Origin: Actinomadura pelletieri DSM 43383
Lineage (GTDB): Bacteria; Actinomycetota; Actinomycetes; Streptosporangiales; Streptosporangiaceae
DNA length: 64,000 bases
Direction of reading: 5' to 3'
Assembly: GCF_003634705.1 (NCBI RefSeq)
Contig: NZ_RBWU01000002.1
Span: 806,001-870,000, forward strand
The notes under the pieces are model-generated. The model saw nothing but the letters and a program-made list of their open reading frames with translations. It ran no database searches and had not been told where the DNA came from. Made by a program: the position numbers and the translations under genes. This document shows, in pieces, positions 18,166 to 26,086 of the stretch (the stretch's first letter is position 1; every line of letters starts with the position of its first letter).

Positions 18166-18315
18166 CGGACCCCAGTCCGAAACGGGGCTCCAACCCAAAC
18201 CGAGCGCGGGCTGAGCCCAACCCGGGGACGCGGGCCTTCACCTCGATCCGGGACGTGGGCCTTACCCCGATCTGGGACGTGGGCTCTGACCCCAACCCGA
18301 GGCCGCGGGGCGACC
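18166..18315. repeat. degenerate 25-bp tandem repeat, about six units
   Basis: A 25-base periodicity is visible in the intergenic spacer. Units at 18216, 18241, 18266 and 18291 share the core GGGACGTGGGCCT with flanking CCC-AACCC or CCCGATC; two more diverged units precede them (18166, 18191). The spacer lies between the SIMPL gene start and the PLP-enzyme gene end, both minus strand. No ORF or known site is seen in it. Confidence 0.6.
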
Positions 18316-18417
18316 GCAGCGGTGCATCACGAACCGCAAGGGGCACAAGGACCGTAACTGCGCCGTGAGGATCGCCTGCGTCGCGCGGGGGTCGAAGGGG
18401 GTCGCCCCCCTTCAAAT

Positions 18418-19611
18418 TCAAAGAAACGCGTGGCCTTCGCCTCTGTATGTCGGGACGGTTTCGATCGTCCGGTCGCCGTCGATCAGGTGCAGGGCGTCGA
18501 AGCGTTCGCACATCTCGCCGGCCTTGCCGTGGCGGAACCAGACGCGGTCGCCGATGGACAGCAGGTCGGCGGATTGCCCGAGCAGGGGCGTCTGCACCTC
18601 GCCCGCGCCCTCGTACGGGTCGTAGGAGAGGCCGGTCGGCAGGTACGGGCGGGGGAGGCGGTCGGCGCCCGGGGGGCCGGACGCGTGGTAGCCGCCGCCG
18701 AGGCAGGTCGCGACGCCGGGCGCGGGACGCCGGACGACGGGCAGCGCGAACAGCGCCGCGGGACGTCCGGTGAAGGCGGAGTACTGGTCGAACAGGTGCG
18801 GCTGGTAGAGGCCGGATCCCGCCGCGACCTCGGTGACGGAGCGTTCGGCGGCGGTCGTCTCGACGCTGCCGGTGCCGCCGCCGTTGACGAACTCCAGGTC
18901 CGTCAGGTCGCGGACGGCCCGGACGATCGCGGCGCGGCGGCGGGCCAGTTCGATCCGGGACCGTTGTTGCATGGCGCGGACGGCGCGGCTCCGCACGGGA
19001 CGTCCGGGCGGGGTGTCCCCGACGCCCGCGATCTGTGACTCGTAGGCCATCAGCCCGGCGAGGTCGAGCGACGGTCGCCGCAGGATCGTCTCGGCGAACG
19101 CGGCGACCTGGGCGGGGCTGTGCAGGGGGGAGCGCAGCGCGCCGATCCGGACCCGTCCGCCGAGGGGCCGGTAGGAGGCGTCGACGTCGACGCACACGCG
19201 GATCCGGCGACCGCCCGCGGCGTCCTCGATGAGGCCGAGGTTTTCGGGCGCGTCGACCATGAGCGTGACGGCGCGGGCGGCGGCGGGATCGGCGGCCAGC
19301 GCGGCGAGGGCCGTCCGGTCGGTGGTGGGATAGGCGACGAGGATGTCGTCGCTGACGCCCTCCCGGGCCAGCCAGAGGGCCTCGGGCAGCGTGAACGCCA
19401 TGATCCCGGCGAAGCCGTCCATGGCGAGGACCTCCGCGAGGAGCGCCCGGCAGCGCACCGACTTGCTCGCGACCCGGATGGGCTTGCCCGCGGCGCGGCG
19501 GACGAGCCCGGCGGCGTTGGCGCGCAAGGCCGCCAGGTCGACGACGGCGAACGGTGCCTCGATCCCGGCCGTCGCGGTGTCGTAGCGGTCCCGGAGGCTC
19601 ATGCTCGTCAC
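18418..19611 (-). CDS. PLP-dependent amino acid deaminase/aldolase (alanine racemase fold)
   Basis: A 397-aa fold-type III PLP enzyme of the group annotated as amino acid deaminase/aldolase or D-threonine-aldolase-like. PLP Lys50 is in RVASKSVR after the opening FAVVDLAALRANAAGL. The TIM-barrel half ends near FVNGGGTGSVETT (phosphate-binding Gly loop), followed by a beta domain with CLGGGYHASGPPG and IGDRVWFRHGKAGEMCERF, which carries the HxxxC-like metal ligand pair seen in D-threonine aldolases. Start at 19611 or MSLRD at 19602. It stands alone; substrate not determinable. Confidence 0.8.
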   Translation of the reverse strand: MTSMSLRDRYDTATAGIEAPFAVVDLAALRANAAGLVRRAAGKPIRVASKSVRCRALLAEVLAMDGFAGIMAFTLPEALWLAREGVSDDILVAYPTTDRTALAALAADPAAARAVTLMVDAPENLGLIEDAAGGRRIRVCVDVDASYRPLGGRVRIGALRSPLHSPAQVAAFAETILRRPSLDLAGLMAYESQIAGVGDTPPGRPVRSRAVRAMQQRSRIELARRRAAIVRAVRDLTDLEFVNGGGTGSVETTAAERSVTEVAAGSGLYQPHLFDQYSAFTGRPAALFALPVVRRPAPGVATCLGGGYHASGPPGADRLPRPYLPTGLSYDPYEGAGEVQTPLLGQSADLLSIGDRVWFRHGKAGEMCERFDALHLIDGDRTIETVPTYRGEGHAFL

Positions 19612-19764
19612 GGCGTCATGCTACCCAGCGAATATGAAGACTTCTCATTTATGTTGGTGGTGCGGGTTCGGTCAAGGCGCGTCCGCGCGGCCACGGTCAC
19701 GCGTGGGCGCCGCGTAAGCTCGAAGGGCACCTTTTGAGCTGCCGTTCCCCGCGAGAGTGAGACC

Positions 19765-20628
19765 GTGAACGAACACGTGCTGACCCTGTCATGTCCCGAC
19801 CGGCCGGGCATCGTGGCCGCCGTGTCGGGGCAGCTGGCCGAGCGCGGATGCAACATCGTCGAGAGTCAGCAGTTCGGCGACGGCGAGTCCGGCACGTTCT
19901 TCATGCGGGTGCAGTTCGCGGCCCCGGACGGCACCGACCCCGACGAGCTGCGCGGCGCCTTCGCCTCACTCGTCCCCGAACTCGGGCTCCAGTGGCGGCT
20001 GCACGCGCTCGCCGAACGGCCACGCGTGCTGATCATGGTGTCGAAGGGTGGGCACTGCCTCAACGATCTGCTCTACCGGACCCGCTCCGGGCTGCTCGAC
20101 ATCGATATCGTCGCGGTCGCGTCCAACCACCCTGACCTGCGGCCCCTCACCCAGTCGTACGGGATCGACTACCACCATCTGCCGGTGGGGCCGGGCGGCA
20201 GGGCCGGGGGCGGCAAAGCGGCCCAGGAGGCCGAGATCCTGGCGCTCGTCGAGCACTACCGCGCCGAACTCGTCGTCCTCGCCCGCTACATGCAGATCCT
20301 GTCGGACGACTTCTGCGCCAAACTCCCCGGCGCGATCATCAACATCCACCATTCGTTCCTGCCGAGCTTCAAGGGCGCCCGTCCCTACCACCAGGCGCAC
20401 GCGCGCGGCGTCAAGCTGATCGGCGCCACCGCCCACTACGTCACCGCCGACCTGGACGAGGGGCCGATCATCGAGCAGGAGGTCGCGCGCGTCGACCACA
20501 CCCACAGCCCGGAGGAGCTCGTGGCCGTGGGACGCGACGTCGAATGCCTCGCCCTGGCCCGTGCCGTCCGGTGGCACACCGAGCACCGCGTTCTGCTCAA
20601 CGGCGACCGTACCGTGGTCTTCCGCTGA
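19765..20628 (+). CDS. purU: formyltetrahydrofolate deformylase
   Basis: Hydrolyses 10-formyl-THF to THF and formate, balancing one-carbon units. 287 aa: an N-terminal ACT domain (LTLSCPDRPGIVAAVSGQLA, about 4-75) and a C-terminal formyltransferase fold with the catalytic Asn-His-Asp set in INIHHSFLPSFKGARPYHQA and the GATAHYVTADLDEGPII segment. The GTG start is preceded only by a weak purine-rich site. One-carbon context elsewhere in the window: glyA and gcvT at 30-33 kb. Confidence 0.93.
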   Translation: MNEHVLTLSCPDRPGIVAAVSGQLAERGCNIVESQQFGDGESGTFFMRVQFAAPDGTDPDELRGAFASLVPELGLQWRLHALAERPRVLIMVSKGGHCLNDLLYRTRSGLLDIDIVAVASNHPDLRPLTQSYGIDYHHLPVGPGGRAGGGKAAQEAEILALVEHYRAELVVLARYMQILSDDFCAKLPGAIINIHHSFLPSFKGARPYHQAHARGVKLIGATAHYVTADLDEGPIIEQEVARVDHTHSPEELVAVGRDVECLALARAVRWHTEHRVLLNGDRTVVFR

Positions 20629-20769
20629 CCCGACCGTTCCCTTTCAGAACTCTGACCTGCGCTTTCGTCCAGTCGAAGGCGTGAGATGTCGGCATGGCGA
20701 GTTTCGCTCCACGTGACGATGGATCACCATGAGTGAGGAAGCACGTGCCGAGGCTCACGGGGGTCGAGC

Positions 20770-21384
20770 ATGGCCGAGACGCTGGTCAAGGACCTGATCG
20801 AGGAGGCGCGGAACGAACGGCGGGCGCGGCGGCTCGCCGTCCGGGAGTTCCGGCCCCGCCGCGCGTTCGCCGGACTCGCCGCCGCGCTGCTGGTGACCGT
20901 GGTCGGCGGGGTCGCCGCGATCGAACTGCTGGCCGCGGCGCTCGGCTCCGCCGTCCACCCGGTGCCGGGCGTGGCCGTGGCGGCGGACGCGCTGCGCCGC
21001 CACGCCTGGCACGACCCGGAGGTGCTGGCCGGCGCTGGCGCCGTCACCGTCCTCGGGCTCGCGTTCCTGCTGGCGGCGCTGCCGGGACGCCCGCGCGGCG
21101 TTCCGCTGGCCTGCTCCGATCCGCGCCTGGCCGGCGTCATCGGCCGCGCCGCGCTGCGCCGCGCCCTGGAGGACGCCGCGCTGGACGTCCCCGGCATCGT
21201 ACGCGCCCGCGTCCGGGGGCCCGGCCTGGTCCGCCGGAACGTCGTCGTCTGGGCGACCACGCACTACCGCAACCCGGCGAACCTCGCCGAACTGGTACGC
21301 GATGCGGTCGACGAGCGACTCGACCGGATCGAGCCGATGCGCCGCCCGGACGTCGACGTCCGGCTCGGCTGGCGGAAGGACTGA
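20770..21384 (+). CDS. DUF6286 membrane protein, Asp23/AmaP cluster
   Basis: A 204-aa protein with two transmembrane helices, near 35-60 (FAGLAAALLVTVVGGVAAI) and 92-112 (GAGAVTVLGLAFLLAALPG). A C-terminal cytoplasmic domain follows that resembles the Asp23-binding part of actinobacterial DUF6286 proteins (DPRLAGVIGRAALRRALEDA, VWATTHYRNPANLAELV). GGGGGT lies 6 bases before ATG 20770. It is coupled to the AmaP-like gene (5-base gap). Both probably anchor Asp23/Gls24 proteins such as those at 25 kb. Confidence 0.75.
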   Translation: MAETLVKDLIEEARNERRARRLAVREFRPRRAFAGLAAALLVTVVGGVAAIELLAAALGSAVHPVPGVAVAADALRRHAWHDPEVLAGAGAVTVLGLAFLLAALPGRPRGVPLACSDPRLAGVIGRAALRRALEDAALDVPGIVRARVRGPGLVRRNVVVWATTHYRNPANLAELVRDAVDERLDRIEPMRRPDVDVRLGWRKD

Positions 21385-21389
21385 ACGAG

Positions 21390-21983
21390 ATGAGGATCGC
21401 GATCGCGCTGACCGGAGCGGCGCTGTTCCTGTGCGGCGGCGCGGCGCTCGCCGCGGGACTCGGCGCGTTCGACGCGCTCGCCGCCCTCTCCGCCGGGGCG
21501 TCCGCCGACCCGCTGTCGGCCAGGCCCCTCATCGACGCGGCGCTGCTGCGGTTCGTCGAGGACAACACCTGGTTCCTCGTCACGGCCGCCGTCGTCGCGG
21601 AGGTCGCGGCACTCGCCGGGCAGTTGTGGCTCGTCCTGCAGTGCCGGTCGCTGATCCATCGGAGGTGGCCGGACGTCGACGCGCGGACCCGCGTCCTCGC
21701 CCGGTCGGCGGCCGAGGATCTGAACCGGGACGCGCGGGACCTTCCCGGAATCGAGGACTCCCGCGTCCGGCTCACCGGCACGGTCGTCCGGCCCCGGCTG
21801 CGGTTGCGGATCGTCTGCGCGGGCGACGCCCACCTCGGCGAGATCTACGGGGAGCTGGGCGCGGGCCCGGTCGAACGGTACCGGTACGCCGTCGGAATGC
21901 CGGACCTGCCGGTGCTGATCCGCTTCCGTTCCGCGGCCACGCGTTTCGGAAGGCGCCGACGTCCGCAATCGGACATCCAGTAG
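21390..21983 (+). CDS. AmaP-like alkaline shock response membrane anchor
   Basis: A 197-aa protein. N-terminal transmembrane helix (IALTGAALFLCGGAALAAG, about 5-25), a second helix near 65-85 (FLVTAAVVAEVAALAGQLWLV), then a cytoplasmic domain (LNRDARDLPGIEDSRVRLTG) typical of AmaP, the membrane anchor of the Asp23 envelope-stress protein. ATG 21390 follows the DUF6286 stop by 5 bases, with GGAAGGA upstream. The downstream spacer holds a 16-base near-perfect hairpin that could end this two-gene unit. Confidence 0.7.
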   Translation: MRIAIALTGAALFLCGGAALAAGLGAFDALAALSAGASADPLSARPLIDAALLRFVEDNTWFLVTAAVVAEVAALAGQLWLVLQCRSLIHRRWPDVDARTRVLARSAAEDLNRDARDLPGIEDSRVRLTGTVVRPRLRLRIVCAGDAHLGEIYGELGAGPVERYRYAVGMPDLPVLIRFRSAATRFGRRRRPQSDIQ

Positions 21984-22002
21984 TTCGGACCGTTCTAAGG
22001 AT

Positions 22003-22274
22003 GGCCGCCCGGCGTCAGGAGCGGGGGAATGCTGACGCCGGACGGCCAGGTCGATCAGAGGGAAGATCCCATCGCGATGGGAGCGGGTGGTTGCGCGAAC
22101 ACGGTGATCTCCCTCTGATCAAGTTGTCGCCGGGACGATGCCCGGTCATGCCCTGTACTGCGGTGATGCAAGGAGCGGCGCCCGTCCGGGGCCACAGAAC
22201 CCGGACGGGCGCCCGCGCCTTGGCAGGCACCCATGCGCCGGTGGAGCGGGCGCATGCACACGGCGGGTGCCTGC
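22003..22274. repeat. cluster of four strong inverted repeats in a 424-base spacer
   Basis: Hairpin 1 pairs 22003-22018 with 22032-22047 (15 of 16). Hairpin 2 pairs 22053-22068 with 22106-22120 and encloses the perfect palindrome CCCATCGCGATGGG (22068-22081). Hairpin 3 pairs GCGCCCGTCCGGG (22178-22190) with 22200-22212 (13 of 13). Hairpin 4 pairs 22223-22231 with 22266-22274 (9 of 9), stacked on CATGCGCC/GGCGCATG (22232-22239 with 22249-22256). None has a U-run. The whole gap 21984-22407 has no credible ORF. Possible Rho-independent-like ends, a structured 5' leader of the kinase gene, or a non-coding RNA. Confidence 0.75.
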
Positions 22275-22407
22275 GCTGGGGATGAAAGTCACGCGGGTCG
22301 GTTGTCGTCGGAATTCGCCGGAATTCGTCTGATAGTTATCTGGGGGTCGGTCGCCGATGTTGTGGTCTGCGTACTGGTGACTATGCGCGATCCTGTGGCG
22401 AGGGGTC

Positions 22408-24069
22408 ATGCTTGTGTACATTTCGTTCACGGCGTGGAGCAGACGATGGGGTGCGAGAGTGCGTCTTCCCGCGTGGCTGAGGCCGGGCCGCTGGAGCCTG
22501 GCAGGGCAGTTGCTGGTATTGCAGACCGCGATCGTCGGACTGCTGGTCGGGGCGGGTGTCACCGTCGCGTACCTGGACGCCGAGCGGGCCGCCAACGACG
22601 CCGCCGCGCAGACCGTCACGGCGGTCGCCGCGACCATCGCCGACTCCGACAACGTCCGTGCCGCGCTCAAGACCCCCGACCCCAGCCGGCTGCTACAGCC
22701 GTACGCCGAACGCGTCCGCCGCGACGCCGGTGTCGACTTCATCACGATCATGAATCCGGCGGGGGTCCGTTACACGCATCCGAACCCGTCCCGGATCGGC
22801 GGGAACTTCGTCGGCAACACCGGGCCCGCCGTCGCCGGGCGGACGTTCACCGAGACCTACACCGGCACGCTCGGGCCGTCCGTCCGCACCGTCACGCCCG
22901 TCTTCGACGACGACCGCAGGGTCGTCGCGCTCGTCGCCGTCGGCATCACGGTCCGGGTGATTTCCGCGGAGCTGCGGCAGCGGCTGCTGTACCTGCTCGG
23001 GGTCGCCTCGGCCGTCCTCTCGATCGGCATCGGCGGCAGCTACCTGGTGTCGGCCCGGCTGCGCCGCCAGACCCGCGGCGCCGGGCCCCGCGAGCTGCGC
23101 GGAATGTTCGACTACTACCACGCCATCCTGCACTCGGTGCGCGAGGGACTGCTGCTCCTGGACCGGGCGGGACGGGTCGTCCTGTGCAACGACGCGGCCC
23201 GCGACCTGCTGAACCTGCCCGACTCGTCCCGCGGGAAGCGGGTCGGCGACCTCGGACTTCCCGGTGAGCTGGCCGCCACCCTCACGTCCCGGGAGGCGCG
23301 GTCGGACGAGATCCATGTCGGCGACACCCGCGTCCTCGTCGTGAACACCTCGCCCGTCCGGTCCCGGGGCCGCGCGATGGGCAACGTCGTCACGCTGCGC
23401 GACCACACCGAGCTGCTGGCGCTGACCGGTGAGCTAGACACCGTCCGCGGCTTCGCCGAGTCGCTGCGCTCCCAGGCGCACGAGGCCGCCAACCGCCTGC
23501 ACACCGTGGTGTCGCTGGTGGAGCTCGGCCGTCCCGACCAGGCCGTCGAGTTCGCCACCGCCGAGCTGGCGACGGCGCAGCGGCTCACCGACCGGGTCGT
23601 CGGCTCGGCGACGGAACCGGTGCTGGCCGCGCTGCTGCTCGGCAAGTCCGCGGAGGCGGGGGAGCGCGGCGTCGACCTCGTCGTCACCGAGGACAGCGCC
23701 ATCGAGGGCGTGGTGGAGCCGCGCGACCTCGTCACCATTCTCGGTAACCTGATCGACAACGCCATCGACGCCGCCCTCGCCAACACCGGCGCCCGGCCGC
23801 CGCGGGTGGTCGTCAGCGCCCGCAAGGACGGCGGTGAGTTCATCCTCCAGGTCGCCGACAGCGGGCCCGGCGTCGACCCGGCGACCGTGCCCGACATGTT
23901 CCGGCGCGGCTGGACGACCAAGACCTCCGGCGGCCCCGTCGGCCACGGTCTCGGCCTCGCGCTCGTCGGGCAGGCCGTCCGGCGGCACGGCGGCGACGTC
24001 CATGACGTCCATGTCGGCCATGACGGTGGAGCCATCTTCACCGTCCGACTTCCCCTGGGGTCCCGATGA
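22408..24069 (+). CDS. CitA/DcuS-type sensor histidine kinase
   Basis: Membrane sensor kinase, 553 aa. TM1 lies near 33-54 (LVLQTAIVGLLVGAGVTVAY), followed by an extracytoplasmic single-Cache sensor (about 55-190, with ITIMNPAGVRYTHPNPSRIG and FTETYTGTLGPSV as in citrate/dicarboxylate sensors) and TM2 near 192-212. A PAS domain spans about 230-330. The SpoOB-type dimerisation helix has the phosphoacceptor in SQAHEAANRLHTV, and the HATPase has N-box LGNLIDNAIDAA, G1 DSGPGVD and G2 GHGLGLALV. ATG 22408 is assumed; the Shine-Dalgarno is poor and a GTG near 22460 is possible. It overlaps the response-regulator gene (ATGA). Confidence 0.88.
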   Translation: MLVYISFTAWSRRWGARVRLPAWLRPGRWSLAGQLLVLQTAIVGLLVGAGVTVAYLDAERAANDAAAQTVTAVAATIADSDNVRAALKTPDPSRLLQPYAERVRRDAGVDFITIMNPAGVRYTHPNPSRIGGNFVGNTGPAVAGRTFTETYTGTLGPSVRTVTPVFDDDRRVVALVAVGITVRVISAELRQRLLYLLGVASAVLSIGIGGSYLVSARLRRQTRGAGPRELRGMFDYYHAILHSVREGLLLLDRAGRVVLCNDAARDLLNLPDSSRGKRVGDLGLPGELAATLTSREARSDEIHVGDTRVLVVNTSPVRSRGRAMGNVVTLRDHTELLALTGELDTVRGFAESLRSQAHEAANRLHTVVSLVELGRPDQAVEFATAELATAQRLTDRVVGSATEPVLAALLLGKSAEAGERGVDLVVTEDSAIEGVVEPRDLVTILGNLIDNAIDAALANTGARPPRVVVSARKDGGEFILQVADSGPGVDPATVPDMFRRGWTTKTSGGPVGHGLGLALVGQAVRRHGGDVHDVHVGHDGGAIFTVRLPLGSR

Positions 24070-24737
24070 TCAAAGTGCTCGTCGTCGAGGACGATCTCGT
24101 CGCCGCCGAGGCGCACCGCGCCTATGTCGAACGCGTCGCCGGGTTCACGGTCGCCGGTGTCGTCCACTCCGGCGCGGACGCCCTGCGCTTCTACGAGCGG
24201 ACGCCCGTCGACGTCGTGCTCCTCGACTTCGGCCTGCCCGACACGCACGGCCTGCGGGTGTGCCGCGCGCTCCGCGCGGGCGGCAGCGACGTGGACGTCA
24301 TCGCCGTCACCTCCGCCCGCGACCTCGCCGTGATCCGGTCCGCCGTGTCGGTCGGCGTCGTCCAGTACCTGCTCAAGCCGTTCACGTTCGCGTCGCTGCG
24401 GGACAAGCTCGTCAGCTACAAGAAGTTCCGGGAGCAGGCCGTCGGCACCGGTGAGGTCAGCGGCCAGGCCGACGTGGACGGGATGCTCGCCGCGCTGCGC
24501 ACCCCCGACCACCGTTCGCTGCCGAAGGGCATGAGCCACGAGACGCTCCAGGCCGTCACCGAGGTGCTGGCCGGGGCCGTCGACGGTCTGTCCGCCGCCG
24601 CGGTCGCCGACCTCACCGGCGTCTCCCGTGTCACCGCCCGCCGGTACCTGGAGTACCTCGCCGAGAACGGCCTGGCGCGGCGCCGTCCGCACTACGGTCA
24701 GGTCGGTCGTCCCGAGGTGCGCTTCTACCCGGGGTAA
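24066..24737 (+). CDS. CitB/DcuR-type response regulator
   Basis: 223-aa DNA-binding partner of the preceding kinase. Receiver domain about 1-120: acidic pair Asp9/Asp10 (VVEDD), phosphoacceptor Asp54 (VLLDFGLPD), conserved Thr in IAVTSARD and Lys in LLKPF. The C-terminal HTH of the CitB type reads LSAAAVADLTGVSRVTARRY, then LEYLAENGLARRRPHYGQVG. The start overlaps the kinase stop by 4 bases. Such pairs usually control uptake of dicarboxylates or citrate, but no transporter gene is next to it here. Confidence 0.9.
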   Translation: MIKVLVVEDDLVAAEAHRAYVERVAGFTVAGVVHSGADALRFYERTPVDVVLLDFGLPDTHGLRVCRALRAGGSDVDVIAVTSARDLAVIRSAVSVGVVQYLLKPFTFASLRDKLVSYKKFREQAVGTGEVSGQADVDGMLAALRTPDHRSLPKGMSHETLQAVTEVLAGAVDGLSAAAVADLTGVSRVTARRYLEYLAENGLARRRPHYGQVGRPEVRFYPG

Positions 24738-24785
24738 CCGGGGTACGAATGTGACGACGGTGCAGCGAGATCGGGGGGAATCGTC

Positions 24786-24923
24786 GTGACCGAGAAGCCG
24801 GAGAAGAAGGTCGAAACGACCGGTAAGGACCGGGAGGGGCGCCCGCCCGCCGAGCCGAAGAAACCTCAGAAGAAAAAGCCCGGCGACGCCGCCAGGAAGA
24901 TGCGGGAGATGTTCAAGGGCTAG
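24786..24923 (+). CDS. small Lys/Pro-rich protein, unknown
   Basis: A 45-codon ORF starting GTG after the purine-rich GGGGGGAA. The protein is highly charged and low-complexity (TEKPEKKVETTGKDREG, then EPKKPQKKKPGDAARKMRE) and ends FKG. No membrane segment or Cys. It lies between the response regulator and the Asp23-like genes, all plus strand, with 48 and 97-base gaps. It may be a small nucleic-acid-binding or cluster-specific peptide; coding is supported by the ribosome site and Lys-rich composition, not by a family match. Confidence 0.45.
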   Translation: MTEKPEKKVETTGKDREGRPPAEPKKPQKKKPGDAARKMREMFKG

Positions 24924-25020
24924 AGGTAAACCGGCGTTGACCTGGTCTTTCTCCGATGTGGCGATTTCGGTGTGACGTTTGCGAGCATCAATGGCAGGTC
25001 AGCCGGATCGTGGGGGCGCA

Positions 25021-25419
25021 ATGAGCCAGGATGACGCGCCGGGCCCTTTTTGGGGCGGTGTCGGTAAACCGCGATGGAAAGGCGTCGGCAGAAGAGGTAG
25101 ATTCCTTCCGCCCGGCGGCCAGACCAGGATTTCCGGCGCCGTCGTCGCCAAGGTCGCGGCGATGGCGGCCGGGGACGTCCACGGGTCGGGGACCGCCGTG
25201 CGGGGCGCCCATGTCCGGGGCCGCGGGCCCCGGACCGCCGTCGACATCGACCTCCTCGTCCGGTCCGGGCCGTCCGGCCCGGACCTCACCGGGGCCGTCC
25301 GCGACACCGTCGTCACCGAGGTCGAGCACATGTGCGGCCTGGAGGCGGCGGAGGTCAACGTCACCGTGGACGACGTCCGCGTGCGTGCCGGCTACCCCGA
25401 GGAGCCGCACGTCCGATGA
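25021..25419 (+). CDS. Asp23/Gls24 family envelope stress protein
   Basis: A 132-aa cytoplasmic protein. The Asp23 core follows a charged N-terminus: GQTRISGAVVAKVAAMAAGDVHG (first helix and loop), then TAVDIDLLVRSG and LTGAVRDTVVTEVEHMCGLEA, then the terminal strand VNVTVDDVRV. Family members bind membrane anchors such as AmaP and respond to cell-envelope stress. ATG 25021 is used; an in-frame TTG at 24979 is less likely. It overlaps the next gene by 4 bases. Confidence 0.8.
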   Translation: MSQDDAPGPFWGGVGKPRWKGVGRRGRFLPPGGQTRISGAVVAKVAAMAAGDVHGSGTAVRGAHVRGRGPRTAVDIDLLVRSGPSGPDLTGAVRDTVVTEVEHMCGLEAAEVNVTVDDVRVRAGYPEEPHVR

Positions 25420-25724
25420 TCGCCTGGACGGACGCACCCCATGCGGCCATGGCCCCGAGCCTGGCCGACCGGATCGCCGAGGCCGCCCTGGCCTGCCCGG
25501 ACGTGACGGAGTTGACCGCCGGGCCGCGCGGCCGCATCACGACCCGCCGCGCGGGGCCGCCGCTCACGGGCGTCTCGGTGCGCGACCGCGAGATCGAGGT
25601 GGGGGTGGTCGTCCGCTACGGACGTCCGCTACCCGAGATCGCGGAGGACGTCCGGCGGCTGATCCGTCCGCTGGCCGGCGGTCGCGTGATCCACGTCCTC
25701 ATCGCCGACCTGGCCGACCGCTAG
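25416..25724 (+). CDS. Asp23/Gls24-like protein (short paralogue)
   Basis: A 102-aa protein translationally coupled to the preceding Asp23 gene (ATGA overlap). It has the same fold pattern in shortened form: LADRIAEAALACPDVTELTA, IEVGVVVRYGRPLPEIAEDV and VIHVLIADL at the C-terminus. Probably a partner or second subunit in the Asp23-AmaP assembly whose membrane anchors lie at 20.8-22 kb. No individual function can be assigned. Confidence 0.7.
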   Translation: MIAWTDAPHAAMAPSLADRIAEAALACPDVTELTAGPRGRITTRRAGPPLTGVSVRDREIEVGVVVRYGRPLPEIAEDVRRLIRPLAGGRVIHVLIADLADR

Positions 25725-25845
25725 CGCGTACCCGGCGCCGCCTCCCAAGAATTAGCGGCACTTTGACGTCTGTTGACGGATTCCTATCCCTTTGGGGGCT
25801 AATGTCCGAAGGGAACGTGACGTCGAGGGCCATGAGGAGGCACGC

Positions 25846-25938
25846 TTGTCCAACCTTGTAGTTCTGGGCGGCTCCGCTGAGGGGCGCTTCGACGTACGGA
25901 GGGAACAGACGGACCACTGCATGGGCCCCTCCCGCTGA
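25846..25938 (+). CDS. short ORF (30 codons) with strong RBS, followed by terminator
   Basis: TTG at 25846 is preceded by GAGGAGG with about 5 bases spacing and opens a 30-codon frame (SNLVVLGGSAEGRFDVRREQ, then TDHCMGPSR). The stop is 12 bases before a strong intrinsic terminator. Ribosome site, ORF and terminator form a complete miniature transcription unit upstream of the thiolase gene. It could be a leader peptide or the coding part of a small dual-function RNA. The peptide family is not recognised. Confidence 0.45.
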   Translation: MSNLVVLGGSAEGRFDVRREQTDHCMGPSR

Positions 25939-25950
25939 GCGGCCCGACGG

Positions 25951-25988
25951 CCCGGGGTCGCGGCTCTCACGCCGCGGCCCCGGGTTTT
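25951..25988 (+). terminator. intrinsic terminator
   Basis: CCCGGGGTCGCGGC (25951-25964) pairs with GCCGCGGCCCCGGG (25971-25984) as a 14-bp stem with one G-T wobble, a 6-base loop and a TTTT tail. It closes the short ORF unit and could also separate the Asp23 genes from the thiolase gene. Confidence 0.85.
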
Positions 25989-26020
25989 GTTCGCTGTGAC
26001 CCGTGACACACCACCGCTGG

Positions 26021-26072
26021 GTTGTGTTTTCCAACTAACAAACCGGACACTCGGACGGTGAGTTGGAAAACC
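26021..26072. promoter_or_regulatory. inverted-repeat operator candidate upstream of the thiolase gene
   Basis: GTTTTCCAACT (26026-26036) is perfectly complementary to AGTTGGAAAAC (26061-26071). Each arm extends into a half-palindrome (GTTG-TGTTTTC-CAAC and GTTGG-AAAA-CCAA). The AT-rich dyads stand out in the GC-rich context and end just before the thiolase ribosome site GGAGGT. The HxlR-type regulator downstream of the thiolase is a natural candidate ligand; this link is inference. Confidence 0.5.
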
Positions 26073-26086
26073 AAACGGAGGTGGCC

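Noticed and set aside
20750..20818. 22-codon ORF overlapping the DUF6286 start
   Set aside because: No ribosome site and overlaps a well-supported start; composition is not distinctive.
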